Origin: Streptomyces bambusae
GTDB taxonomy: Bacteria; Actinomycetota; Actinomycetes; Streptomycetales; Streptomycetaceae
DNA length: 42,817 bases
Direction: 5' to 3'
NCBI RefSeq assembly: GCF_019400985.1
Contig: NZ_WTFF01000020.1
Location: forward strand, 1 to 42,817
A program made the position numbers and the translations under genes. Of this stretch, positions 25,279 to 35,900 are shown in pieces. The first letter of the stretch is position 1; each line of letters opens with the position of its first letter. The notes under the pieces are model-generated. The model made no database searches and was not told the DNA's origin. It saw only the letters and a list, made by a program, of their open reading frames with translations.

Positions 25279-26880
25279 CTAACGGGAACGGCGGCCCATA
25301 CGGGCCCGGCCGAGACGGTTTCGTACGAGGTTCAGGGCGCCTTCCGCGCCGGGCGCGAGGCGCAGCGCGAGCGAGCCGGCGGCCGTCCGGTAGGGCTGCG
25401 TCAGCAGCACACCGTAGCGGCTGCTGGGCAGGACCCGGCGGCGGAGCAGAGAGCCCAGGGGGCGCAGGGAGGTGAGCAGGGAGCTCCCGTCCGCGCACTC
25501 CACGCCCACCCGGACGTCCCAGGCCTGCATACCGCGCCGGCCCGCCCGGCGGCCGACGACGGCCAGCGCGGCCAGGCGGAACGGCAGGTCGGCGGTCCAG
25601 ACGCCGTCGCCGTCGGCGCGCAGCGCTACGGCCTCGCCCTCGACCGGCACGCCGCCGGTGCGGGGCACGAAGCGCAGGGTGGCCGTGCGCGGGGCGGCCT
25701 CGGCCAGGCGGCCGTACAGGTCGTGCACCCGCACCCGCAGCAGGGAGCCGGCCGCTTCGGCGTCGACGGTCACCGGCAGCTCGGCCACCGGCAGCCCGGC
25801 CAGCCCGTCCAGTTCCGCCGGGACCTCCTCGCTCCAGACGGGCACGCCGTCGGCGAGGGCGTACGGGGGCAGCAGGCGGGGCGGCTCGGCCGCGAACCGG
25901 GTCAGCCGCTGGAGGTCGGCGGGCGGGGTGGCGGTGGCGCGCAGGACGCGCACGATCCAGCGGGCGCGTGCGGCGGCGGACTCCACGGCGGCCTCGTCGA
26001 AACCGGCGAGGTAGTCGCGGGTCTCGGTCCACCAGGCGGCCTGGTAGTCGGGGTCGGAGCCGACCTCGCGCAGGTACATGCGCAGGTCGTACTCCAGGAA
26101 CTTCACCTGGCAGGCGCGCGCGAGCTCCTCCGAGGCGCCCCGCAGGATCTCCACCGCCCGGCGGTGGGCCGCGATGCGCGAGCGCCAGTTGCCGACGTCC
26201 TTGCGGTCCAGCGAGATCGACTTCCGGGCGGCGCTGCGCCGCACGTGCCAGACGTAGACCAGGTCGTCGATCACCGCGATGCGCGGGGCCGCGGCCAGCA
26301 CCTGCGCGGTGAAGACGAAGTCCTCGTAGATGAAGCGGCCGTCCGGGAAGCGGATCGCATGCTTGTCCAGGAAGGCGCGTTCGTACAGCTTGTTGACGCA
26401 CAGCGTGTCCCGGACCAGCTCGGGCCGGTCCGCGGGACGCTCGATGACGTCACCCGGCGTGTACAGCCCGGGCACCCACGGCACGTCGTTGCCCTCCGGC
26501 AGCTCGCGCCGGACGCACGCGCCGACGGTGACCGGGGCCTCGTGGGCGGTCGCGGCGCGCAGCAGCGCCTCGGCGGCGCCCGGCGCCAGCACGTCGTCGC
26601 TGTCGAGGAACAGCACGTACGGGGCGGTCGCCGCGGCGATGCCGTCGTTGCGGGGCGTGCCGCAGCCACCGCTGTTCTCGGTGCGGTGCACGACCTTCAG
26701 CCGCGGGTGCGCGGCGGCCAGCTCGTCCAGCACCGCCGAGGTGCCGTCGGCCGACTTGTCGTCGACCGCGACGACCTCGCTGACGGCCGGGCCCTGGGCG
26801 AGTGCCGATGCGACGGCCTCGCCCACGAGCCCGGCGTCGTTGAAGGCGATCACGACGACGCTGACGCTTGGGTTGCTCAC
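25279..26880 (-). CDS. Large GT2 glycosyltransferase, paralogue of the fusion enzyme
   Basis: A 533-residue protein. The N-terminal GT2 domain (VSVVVIAFNDAGLVGEAV, VAVDDKSADGT, NSGGCGTPRNDG, LFLDSDDVLAPG) is a clear relative of the GT2 part of the 956-residue fusion, but the CDP-glycerol part is missing. About 300 residues of helical and beta sequence follow with no recognised domain. The start is GTG at 26880, with AGGA about 9 bases upstream. It lies 43 bp from obg and 22 bp before galE, so obg, this gene and galE may share a transcript. Confidence 0.87.
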   Translation of the reverse strand: MSNPSVSVVVIAFNDAGLVGEAVASALAQGPAVSEVVAVDDKSADGTSAVLDELAAAHPRLKVVHRTENSGGCGTPRNDGIAAATAPYVLFLDSDDVLAPGAAEALLRAATAHEAPVTVGACVRRELPEGNDVPWVPGLYTPGDVIERPADRPELVRDTLCVNKLYERAFLDKHAIRFPDGRFIYEDFVFTAQVLAAAPRIAVIDDLVYVWHVRRSAARKSISLDRKDVGNWRSRIAAHRRAVEILRGASEELARACQVKFLEYDLRMYLREVGSDPDYQAAWWTETRDYLAGFDEAAVESAAARARWIVRVLRATATPPADLQRLTRFAAEPPRLLPPYALADGVPVWSEEVPAELDGLAGLPVAELPVTVDAEAAGSLLRVRVHDLYGRLAEAAPRTATLRFVPRTGGVPVEGEAVALRADGDGVWTADLPFRLAALAVVGRRAGRRGMQAWDVRVGVECADGSSLLTSLRPLGSLLRRRVLPSSRYGVLLTQPYRTAAGSLALRLAPGAEGALNLVRNRLGRARMGRRSR

Positions 26881-26923
26881 CGGACGGATCCTACGGGAGC
26901 TGCGTAAAGCCCAGCTCAAGCCG

Positions 26924-28369
26924 TCAGAAGGGCCGGAACTCGTCGAACTCCCGCTGCGCCGAGTCGCCCCGCTGGGCCTCCTTCTCCTTGCGGCGCTGGA
27001 CCGCCGGACGCGGGGCGTCCATGCGGTGGTCCTCGCCGCGGCGGCCGAGCATCTCGGCGCCGGCCATCATGGTCGGCTCCCAGTCGAAGACCACGGCGTT
27101 CTCGTCGGGGCCGATGGCCACGCCGTCGCCGGCCCGGGCGCCGGCCTTCATCAGCTCGTCCTCGACGCCGAGGCGGTTGAGCCGGTCGGCCAGGTAGCCG
27201 ACGGCCTCGTCGTTGTTGAAGTCGGTCTGCTTCACCCAGCGCTCCGGCTTCTCGCCGCGCACGCGGTACAGGTCCTCGGCCTCGTCGTAGGTGACGGTGA
27301 AGCCGGCGTCGTCCACGGCCTTCGGGCGGATGACGATGCGGGTCGCCTCCTGCTTGGGCCTGCGGGCTCGGGCCTTGGCGACGATGTCGGCGAGGGCGAA
27401 GGAGAGCTCCTTCAGGCCGGTGCGGGCCACGGCCGACACCTCGTAGACCTGGTAGCCGCGCTCCTCCAGCTCCGGGCGGATCATGTCGGCGAGGTCCTGG
27501 CCGTCCGGGATGTCGACCTTGTTGAGGACGACCAGGCGCGGGCGCTTCTCCAGGCCGCCGCCGTAGATCTTGAGCTCCTCCTCGATGACGTCGAGGTCGG
27601 AGACGGGGTCGCGGTCGGACTCCAGGGTGGCGGTGTCCAGCACGTGCACCAGCACCGAGCAGCGCTCGACGTGGCGCAGGAACTCCAGGCCCAGGCCCTT
27701 GCCCTGGCTGGCGCCCGGGATCAGGCCCGGGACGTCGGCGATGGTGTAGACGGTGGAGCCGGCGGTGACCACGCCCAGGTTCGGGACCAGGGTGGTGAAC
27801 GGGTAGTCGGCGATCTTCGGCTTGGCCGCCGAGAGGACCGAGATCAGCGAGGACTTGCCGGCGCTCGGGTAGCCGACCAGCGCCACGTCGGCGACGGTCT
27901 TGAGCTCCAGGACGATGTCGCCCGTGTCGCCGGGCTCGCCGAGCAGCGCGAAGCCGGGCGCCTTGCGGCGGGCGGAGGCCAGCGCCGCGTTGCCGAGGCC
28001 GCCGCGGCCGCCCTGGGCGGCGACGTACGTGGTGCCCTCGCCGACCAGGTCGGCCAGGACGTTGCCCTGCTTGTCGAGGACGACGGTGCCGTCGGGGACG
28101 GTGAGGACCAGGTCCTGGCCGTCCTTGCCGGAGCGGTTGCCGCCCTCGCCGGGCTTGCCGTTGGTGGCCTTGCGGTGCGGGCTGTGGTGGTACTCCAGCA
28201 GCGTGGTGACCGACTGGTCGACGACCAGGATCACGTCGCCGCCGCGGCCACCGTTGCCGCCGTCGGGGCCGCCCAGCGGCTTGAACTTCTCCCGGTGCAC
28301 GGAGGCGCAGCCGTGGCCTCCGTTACCCGCGGCGACGTGCAGCTCGACGCGGTCCACGAAGGTGGTCAT
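26924..28369 (-). CDS. obg: Obg/CgtA GTPase
   Basis: An essential ribosome-associated GTPase; in Streptomyces it is linked to the onset of aerial growth. There are 481 residues: a glycine-rich Obg fold at 1-158 ([20 protein letters not shown]), a G domain (G1 [12 protein letters not shown]3 [15 protein letters not shown]4 VLNKVDIP) and a C-terminal OCT domain at about 350-435, then a charged tail. A GGAGGA ribosome site lies 6 bases before the ATG at 28369. It follows rpmA, the common rplU-rpmA-obg order. Confidence 0.97.
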   Translation of the reverse strand: MTTFVDRVELHVAAGNGGHGCASVHREKFKPLGGPDGGNGGRGGDVILVVDQSVTTLLEYHHSPHRKATNGKPGEGGNRSGKDGQDLVLTVPDGTVVLDKQGNVLADLVGEGTTYVAAQGGRGGLGNAALASARRKAPGFALLGEPGDTGDIVLELKTVADVALVGYPSAGKSSLISVLSAAKPKIADYPFTTLVPNLGVVTAGSTVYTIADVPGLIPGASQGKGLGLEFLRHVERCSVLVHVLDTATLESDRDPVSDLDVIEEELKIYGGGLEKRPRLVVLNKVDIPDGQDLADMIRPELEERGYQVYEVSAVARTGLKELSFALADIVAKARARRPKQEATRIVIRPKAVDDAGFTVTYDEAEDLYRVRGEKPERWVKQTDFNNDEAVGYLADRLNRLGVEDELMKAGARAGDGVAIGPDENAVVFDWEPTMMAGAEMLGRRGEDHRMDAPRPAVQRRKEKEAQRGDSAQREFDEFRPF

Positions 28370-28447
28370 GGTTGTTCCTCCAGAGCAGTACAGCGATGTA
28401 CGGAGATGTACGGGAAAATCTGTGCGCTACAGCCTGTGTAACGCGCC

Positions 28448-28500
28448 GAGGGCGGACCCGCTTCCCGACGACGTGCGCCGGGAAGCTGAGATCCGCCCTC
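28448..28500 (-). terminator. Hairpin between rpmA and obg
   Basis: The outer arms GAGGGCGGA/TCCGCCCTC and the inner arms GCTTCCCG/CGGGAAGC form one long imperfect stem-loop in the 154-bp rpmA-obg gap. No T-run follows. It may reduce readthrough into obg or mark an mRNA processing site. Confidence 0.55.
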
Positions 28501-28523
28501 AGAAGTTACGAACGCCTGGTGAT

Positions 28524-28778
28524 TCAGGCGGCCGGAACGATGTTCACGACCTTGCGGCCACGGTGGGTGCCGAACTGCACCGCGCCGGCCTGCAGGGCGA
28601 ACAGCGTGTCGTCGCCACCACGGCCGACACCGGCGCCCGGGTGGAAGTGGGTGCCGCGCTGGCGGACGAGGATCTCACCAGCGGAGACGACCTGACCGCC
28701 GAAGCGCTTCACGCCGAGCCGCTGGGCATTGGAGTCGCGACCGTTCCGGGTGGACGATGCGCCCTTCTTGTGTGCCAT
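28524..28778 (-). CDS. rpmA: 50S ribosomal protein L27
   Basis: bL27 of the large subunit, near the peptidyl-transferase centre. There are 84 residues: [38 protein letters not shown] and [16 protein letters not shown]. It lacks the Firmicutes-type cleavable N-terminal extension. It is 14 bp after rplU and has an AGAGGGA site. Confidence 0.98.
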   Translation of the reverse strand: MAHKKGASSTRNGRDSNAQRLGVKRFGGQVVSAGEILVRQRGTHFHPGAGVGRGGDDTLFALQAGAVQFGTHRGRKVVNIVPAA

Positions 28779-28792
28779 TGCTCAGTCCCTCT

Positions 28793-29113
28793 TTACTTCG
28801 CGGCCGTCGGGATGGACGTGACCTTGATCGCCGTGTACTGCTGACGGTGACCCTGGCGACGGCGGTAGCCGGTCTTGTTCTTGTAGCGCAGGATGTCGAT
28901 CTTGGCGCCCTTGTGGTGGTCCACGACCTCGGCCTGGACCTTGATGCCGGCCAGGACCCACGGGTCGGAGGTCACGGCGTCGCCGTCGACCACGAGCAGG
29001 GTCGAGAGCTCGACCGTGTCGCCAACCTTGGCAGTGGAAATCTTGTCAACCTCAACGATGTCGCCGACAGCAACCTTGTGCTGGCGACCACCGCTGCGCA
29101 CGATGGCGTACAC
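28793..29113 (-). CDS. rplU: 50S ribosomal protein L21
   Basis: bL21 of the large subunit. There are 106 residues: [34 protein letters not shown] and [19 protein letters not shown]. The start is a GTG at 29113. It is the first gene of rplU-rpmA-obg; the leader (29114-29261) contains a G/C hairpin (GCCGGCC/GGCCGGC, about 29152-29180). In most relatives rne lies a short distance upstream; here an accessory block intervenes. Confidence 0.97.
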   Translation of the reverse strand: MYAIVRSGGRQHKVAVGDIVEVDKISTAKVGDTVELSTLLVVDGDAVTSDPWVLAGIKVQAEVVDHHKGAKIDILRYKNKTGYRRRQGHRQQYTAIKVTSIPTAAK

Positions 29114-29261
29114 GCGGATCTCTCTCTCGCTCGATGGGAACCCCTGAAGCCAGCCGGCCCCGCGGGAACCGCAGGCCGGCCTCCCCCGCGCCGCGAGGCG
29201 GTACGGGAGGTGAGGTGCTCAGTGGATGGCGTGCACGTAGACACGCCGACGGTCAAGGTTA

Positions 29262-29295
29262 CGGGGCCCGGTTTGAGAGGTCAAACCGGGCCCCG
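29262..29295 (-). terminator. Strong terminator after the toxin-immunity genes
   Basis: Perfect 15-bp arms (CGGGGCCCGGTTTGA and its complement) around GAGG lie 7 bases after the immunity-gene stop and before rplU. It closes the accessory block on this side. Confidence 0.88.
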
Positions 29296-29301
29296 CGGTC
29301 C

Positions 29302-29904
29302 TCACTCGTAACGGAAGACGATCTGCTGCCCGTCCTCCAGACCCGCGATCTTGGATGCGAGCTCCGCCCGGAGGCGCAGGGCCTTGGCCGACTCCATCAG
29401 GACGAGGTTCTCGACCGAGAACTCTCCCCCCAGCACGAAGGGAGTGGCCGGGACCAGACGCATCCCCGACGGAAGCCGCCCGTTCCGCTCCTGCCATTCC
29501 TCAGCGAGCGGATATCCCGTGAGGACCTCGGGATCCTCAAGCACCGCAGCACACCAGCCCTCCAGGTCCTGCGCAACGAACTCCAGCTCTCCGGTTTCCG
29601 GATCGAGGGAATGAATTCCTGCCGCCGAGATGAAGAAGGGGCCGCCGAAAACATCTTCGGCAAACGCGGTCCAATCTGCAGGGACCCCAGGATATCCCGA
29701 CCGCCAAAGTTTCGGAGCGTTCCACTCTTCGAGTGAAACCTCCCCCACGCATTTCCCGGCCGGAAAGACGTGCAGCGCCGAGAGGAACGCATAGAACCCA
29801 TTACGCCGGGACAGCAGGTCCGCCAAGGGGGCGCCGGGCGCCACGGGCTCGCCCAGCGGAGGCGAAGCCGCTTCGAGCAGCCTCTCGATGTCACTAGTTC
29901 GCAT
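29302..29904 (-). CDS. SMI1/KNR4 (SUKH)-like immunity protein
   Basis: A 200-residue cytoplasmic protein with the look of the SUKH superfamily, which supplies immunity to many polymorphic toxins. Visible pieces are APLADLLSRRNGFYAFLSAL, GVPADWTAFAEDVFGGPFFI, SLDPETGELEFVAQDLEGW, VLTGYPLAEEWQERNGRLP and PATPFVLGGEFSVENLVLM. The start ATG at 29904 lies within the last codons of the toxin gene (11-bp overlap), which ties their expression. Local GC is lower than in core genes (53-58 percent in two 60-base lines counted by hand). It presumably neutralises the NucA/NucB tip of the adjacent protein. It is not like the B. subtilis NucA inhibitor as far as I can see. Confidence 0.7.
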   Translation of the reverse strand: MRTSDIERLLEAASPPLGEPVAPGAPLADLLSRRNGFYAFLSALHVFPAGKCVGEVSLEEWNAPKLWRSGYPGVPADWTAFAEDVFGGPFFISAAGIHSLDPETGELEFVAQDLEGWCAAVLEDPEVLTGYPLAEEWQERNGRLPSGMRLVPATPFVLGGEFSVENLVLMESAKALRLRAELASKIAGLEDGQQIVFRYE

Positions 29905-32900
29905 AGACCACTACCTTTGTCCCGTCCGGATACTGACCGAGATCATGCCCCATCGTGGAGCCGGCTCCACGATTGTCACTCGGATCAATGTGGCGCACAC
30001 TCGCCCCGGTACCACCCTCTTCGAACATGGCGGGCGGGTACTCGTCCCGGTCCTTCTTTTTCTGCGTCTTGATTCCACGCAGAGAGTCCTTGCGATTCTG
30101 CTTGGCTCCGCCGCGATTGATGGTCAGAAGGTTCGGGTGACCTGCCGCCTGGGAATCGGCGACGTGCTGGGCCGCCTCAGGGTACCGCGAGCTGTCGATC
30201 ACAATGGTCGGCAGGATGCACACGTCGATCGGGCCGCTGTTGTGGACGAGGACCGGGACGGCCCCGGCCAGAACGTAGTACGCGTGGATTCCGTCGACCG
30301 TGAGGTCGTGCGTCCGGCGCCGCTCGTCGAAGAAGGACAGGTCCTTGAGCGCGACCTTCGTGCCCTCCGGCGTCCGCAGGAGCATGCCCGCACGGAGTTC
30401 ACCGGCTTCCACGAACCGCTGCTCGTCCTCCACCCAGAACGGGTGGGTGACCGTTGACACCAACGACACTTCGCCCGTGCTGTCCGCGAGGGTCAGGTCG
30501 ACGAAGTGCTTGTCGTCCTCGGTGACGATGGTGCCGGTGACCTGACGGGTGACGGTCTCGCCGCTCTCCGGATCCGTCGTGGTGACCAGGTCGCCGAGTT
30601 CGACATCCTCGATGTTCTTCGTCAAACCGTCCGCGAGCAGCACCTGGGTACCGGGAAGGAAGCTGTGCGGCGTCGGGCAGCCGCCCCTGCCCCTGGTGAG
30701 CCGGGCCTTGGCCGCCTCAAGGGCACCCTTGGCCTTCTTGACCTTGTCGGAGGCGTTCCACCAGGCCTTGGCGCCGTCGATCAGGTCGCCCGCCAGGCCG
30801 GCCAGGCGCTTGATCAGCTTGCCGGCCTTCTCCCACTTCCACGGGGCGCCGTACTTGGCGAGGACCTTGCCCGCGATGCCGCCGGCGAAGCTGCCGGCGA
30901 TGTTGAGCGCGGTCTCGCCGCAGGCGCCGAGGTCGCCGCTGGAGAAGCAGTCCAGGGCCGCCGTCACACCAAGCTCGTCCATGAGGATCTTGGTGATCTG
31001 CTTGACGGCGTTCTTGACCTTGTCCTTGGCGCCGGTGAGCTCGCGCTCGGAACGGTCGACGTCGTCCTGCGCCTTGTTGACGTCCTGCTGTTCCTTGGTC
31101 TGGTTGGTCTTGACCTTGCCGCCGGAGCAGCTGTTCGGGTTGCTCTGGCAGTACGCCCGCTCGTCCGGGTCGTACAGACCCGTCGGGTCGCTCGCCGTGA
31201 CCGGACGGTTGTGGGCGTAGGCGTAGGCGTTGAGCTGCTGGGCGTCGTTCGTGTCGACCACCGGGTCCGGGCTGATGAACTTGCCCAGGAACGGGTCGTA
31301 CTCACGGGCGCCGATCGTGGTCAGGCCCGTCGACGCGTCGATCGTGCCGCCGACGAAACCCTTCTCCCCCGGCCAGGTGCCCTGCGGAACCCCGCGGGGG
31401 TTGCCGTACGGGTCCATCCGGCGCTGGACGATCGCGCCGGTCGTGGCGTCGATCGCCAGCTCGCCCGTGCCGTGGTGGTCCGAGGCAAGGAAGGACAGCT
31501 TGTTGTCCGGGGTGCGGACCGCGATGCTCTGGCCCGCGAACGCGTAGTACCGCGTCGCCTTGGCCGTGGTCGTGCCCGCGTCCAGGCGCAGTTCCATGCC
31601 CGGCAGGTACACCGTGGTGCCGGTGGCGTCCTTGCGCTGGATACGGCTGCCGTCGGCCCCGTAGAGGAAGATCGTCTCCGACGCCTCGTTCTTGCCCGGG
31701 GTGGTGACGTCGTCCGGCTGGCTGTTCCGGGTCACCTTCCCGAGGGCGTCGTACTCCAGCGTCTGGGTGTTGCCTCCGATCGTGCGGCGCTCCATGTTGC
31801 CCGCCGCGTCGTAGCCGTAGGTGTACTGGCGGTCGCCGGTCGGGGTGTTCTCCACGACGTTCTCGACCCGGTGGGTCCCCGCCTTGTAGGTGAAGGTGCG
31901 CTTGACGTCCTTCGCCGCGTTCAGGCCGGTGTCGTGCGCCGTCTCCGAGAGGCGGTTGCCGACCGTGTCGAAGGTGTACGAGTTCCAGTACGGCGCCGGA
32001 CCGCCCAGGGCGGCCGAGCCGGGAGCCTGGTCACAGGCGGCCGGGCCCGAGCCGGAGACCGGGACCTGGCTGCCGACCGTGCCGGAGGCCTGGGCCGCCG
32101 TCTTCGTCGTCGCCGGGGTCCAGGACTCCGTCATGCGGTTCTGGTAGTCGTACGCGAAGCACTGCAGGTCCGGGGTGCCCGCACCGGCCGTGTCCGCGAT
32201 GGACCGGACGTTGCCGATCTGGTCGTAGGAGTAGTTCGACTCCTTGGCCGGACCGGTGGTCGAGCCGTAGACGTCCACCTTCGACTGCATCAGCCGGTCG
32301 GTGCCGGCCTCGTACTGGAAGGTCTGCCAGGCCTTCTTGCCGCCGGCGTTCAGCTCCAGCTGCTGGAGCAGGGTGCGGCCGGACCAGATCGTGTTGGTGA
32401 CGTACGACGTCGTGCCGGTCATCGACTTCAGGCGCTGGATGTCGTCGTAGCCGTAGGCCAGCCCCTCGGCGGGAAGACCGCCGGCCGCCGGGAGTCCGTC
32501 GCTCTGCTTCGTGCCGTCACGGTTGTAGGCGCTGGTGTAGACGTACGTGCCGGCGAGGCCCGTGCCCGAGGAGGCCGGAACCGTGTAGGCCGTCTTCAGC
32601 GGCTGGTAGAACTCGTCCATCCCCTGGACGACGGTGGCGAAGTACTCCGTCGCGTTGATGTAGCGCAGCGACGCCCATTCCTTGCCGAGCCAGCCCGCCT
32701 TGTCGTAGCGCTGCTCGGTGAGCTTGGTGCCGGCGGTCGGCGCTCCGTCCCACGTCGTCAGCGTGCGGCCGAGCTTGTCGTAGACGGTGGAGATCGTCTT
32801 GCCGCGGGCGTCCGTCACGGACACCGGCCGGTCGACCTCGTCGTACGCGGTGGTCCGCTTGCCCGAGTCCGGGTCCACGGCTTCCGTCATACGGCCCAGC

Positions 32901-35900
32901 TGGTCGTACTTGTACGTCCAGATGTTGCCCGCGGCGTCCGTGAGCTGGGACAGCTTGCCCGCCGGGGTGTACGCGTACTTCGTGGTGTCGTAGCCCGTGG
33001 TCGGGCCGGCCGGGACAGGGGAGGCGCCCTTGTAGTGGCGGACCTCCGTCGTACGGTCCTGCGCGTCCGTCAGCGTGGTCGTCGGCGTGCCGCCGACCGG
33101 CGGGTCGATGTGGACCCGGTCGCCGCCGTGGACGTAGGTGGTGCGCCACTGCTCGCCGCCGGCCACCGAGAAGATCTCGGCGGTGGTGCGGCCCAGGCCG
33201 TCGTACTGGTACCGGGTCTGGGCGCCGACGTCACCGTTGCGGACGATCAGCAGCTCGCGCGAGGGCGCTCCCGCCGCGTTGTAGGTGGCGTTGGCCTGCG
33301 CGACCTTGCCGGTCGGCGTGTAGAAGGTATCGGCCACCATGCGGGTGCCGGACGGGCCCTCGGTCTGCTTCTGCCGTGGGCGCAGCATGCTGTCGTACAG
33401 CTGGTACTCGGCGCCGTACGAGCCGTCGATCTCGATCTTCTCCGTCTTGACGGAGACCGGCTTGTCGGTGCGGTAGTCGTAGCTGTACTTGATGCTCGGG
33501 GTCTGGGCCGCGGACTTCGAACGGTCCGGGAGCCACACCGAGACCAGGCGGCCCAGAGGGTCGAGCGCGAGGTCGCTGCGCTTGCCGTTCGGGTCGGTCT
33601 GGCCGAGGGACTGGCCCCAGGCCGGGGCGTAGTCGGTGGTGGTGACGTGGCCGAGGGCGTTGGTGACCTGGACCTTGGAGATCAGGCCGTTGACGTCGGT
33701 GTACGCCGTCTTGGTCTCGGCGCCCGCGGCGTCGGTCTGGGAGGTCGGGCGGCCGAAGCCGTCGTAGGTGGTGGTGCCGGTGACCTGGTAGGTGGCCGTG
33801 GTCCCGTTGTGGGACGTCATGCGCTCGGTCTTCGTCGCGTTGCCGATGGTGGGCGCGGCGCCGAAGGCGAGGTTGTCGTACGAGGTGCGCTCGTCGGAGA
33901 GCACCTGCGTGCGGCGGTCGGGGGTCGTGGCGCACTTGACCGAGACGGTCTCGACCCGCGAAGGCAGGCTGAGGACGTTGGCCGCCGTGTTGTCCGCGTA
34001 GGACGTACGGGTGCAGGTGTCGTCAGCGGTGGTGGACAGGTCGCCGAGGTCCTCGGAGGTGAGGATCCGGCCGGTGCCGTTGGCCAGGTCGTACGTGGTG
34101 TTCGACTCGGTCTCGCGGCGGCCGTCGCCGCCCTCGGTCACGGTGTAGCCGCGCGTCTTGACGGTCTTGGTGAGCGAGGCGTGGCGGGTGCCCCAGGTGT
34201 TGGTGTCCGTCGCGGTCCAGTGCCGCATCGGGGTCTTGATGACCTTGGAGACGAGCTTGGTGCCGTCGTAGGTGGCGGCCTCCAGCTCGTGGCCGGTGAA
34301 CTCCTTGTGGTCGGTGTACGTGCCGCCCTCGGAGTCGGTGACCGTGACCGAGCGGGTCGTGCCGTCCGGCTTCTTGTCGCCGTCCGTGCCCTGGAGGTAG
34401 GTGTAGTCGATGCGGGTCGGCTTGGAGGTCGCGGAGCCCGTGGTCACCTTGACCTTGCCGTAGCCCTGCCAGCCGCCCCAGGTGAGGTACTTGTCCTCGG
34501 TCATGCCGTCGGGCTCGGCCTTACGCCAGGCCGCGGGGCCCTGGTACTCGTACTCGGTGACCTGCTCCGGGGCGCCGCCGGTCCGGTCGGTCTCGATGAC
34601 CCGGGCGACGACGTACTTGTGGAACCAGTCGGTGATCGGGTCGAGGAAGCCGGGGGGCGACCAGACGACCGGGTAGCAGCGCTTGGTGGACTCGCCCGGC
34701 TTGGGCAGGGCGTCCTTGGTGCACTCCGCCGGGGCGTAGTTGACGTCCAGCTGGGCGCCGGTCTCGCTCAGGACGGTGGAGAGCCGGAAGCGGTGGAAGG
34801 GGGCGATCGACTCGCCCAGGCCGTCCACGCGGTTGGCCAGCTGGGTGCCCATCAGCTCGACCGACGGCACCTTGGCGCTGCCGCCCTTGCGGCCCTCGTG
34901 GTCGATCTTGGACAGCCACAGGGTCTTGGACTGGTCGCCGTTGTCGGTGAACTGGTGCGTGAAGGTCCACGCGTCCACGTCCTCGTAGGCGGTGGCGTCC
35001 TTGCGGATCTGGGTGGTGACACCGGTCAGGCGCTGGCGGGTCCAGAAGGACGCCGCGACCTGGCTGGCGTTGCACTTGGTGTTCGCCGCGCAGTACCGGT
35101 CCATCGGGACGTCCGGCCAGTACGCGGCGTTGGCCTTGGTGAAGTCGGCCGGCAGGCACTTGAAGGTGTCGGTCGGCAGGCAGCGCTCCGACGTCGTGAA
35201 GACGACGCGGGCCGGGGCCTTCTCCGTGTAGACGGTCGCCTCGCGCTGGCCGTAGTCGACGCGCTTGAGGTAGCCGCCCGCCGTGTACGGGGTGCCGTTG
35301 ACGTCGGTCTTGCCGTTCAGGGCGTAGTGGTTGGTCTCCTTGCCGTAGAAGTACGACATGACGTTGCCCTGGCGGTCCTTGACGTAGTCGAGGTTCCAGC
35401 GCCACGCCTGCTGGCAGGAGGCGTTCGCGAAGGTCGCGTTGTAGCAGGGCTCGCCCGTGTTGTTGCCGAAGACCGGGGTGGTCCAGACGGAGGCGGTCTC
35501 CTCCTTGCCCGTGGCCCAGCCCGGCAGACGGTTCTTGCCGAAGTAGTACTCGGTGCCGTCGGTCGTGGTGATCCGCCAGTGCTCACCGTTGTTGTCGCCG
35601 TTGACGGCGCCGGTGAGCTGGTCGATCCGGGAGCCGTCGTCGGAGGCCATCCGCCACTTGCCGTCGGCGTCGCCCTTGATCAGCTCGGTGGAGTTGCCGT
35701 TGAGCATGACCGTGGCGTTGTCGAAGGCCCAGCACTGCTCGGCGGAGGACGACTGGCCGTCCTTCGCGCAGGGCTTGTAGCTGCGCTCGATGTAGCCGGC
35801 CTCGTACGAGAAGCCCTCACCGACCCAGGAGCCCTGGTTGTTGGTGTCGGAGGTCCGGCCGTCCGCGGACTGCGAGGAGTAGCCGAGGCCGACCGTGGGC

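Noticed and set aside
28793..29301. Toxin-unit control of rplU by readthrough
   Set aside because: A perfect 15-bp terminator at 29262-29295 separates them, and a TTGACC box after it may be the rplU promoter; no support for coupling.
29894..30238. Functional link between the NucA/NucB tip and the comEA/comEC genes
   Set aside because: B. subtilis NucA works in transformation, but here the domain is fused to an RHS toxin 28 kb away; proximity is probably chance.
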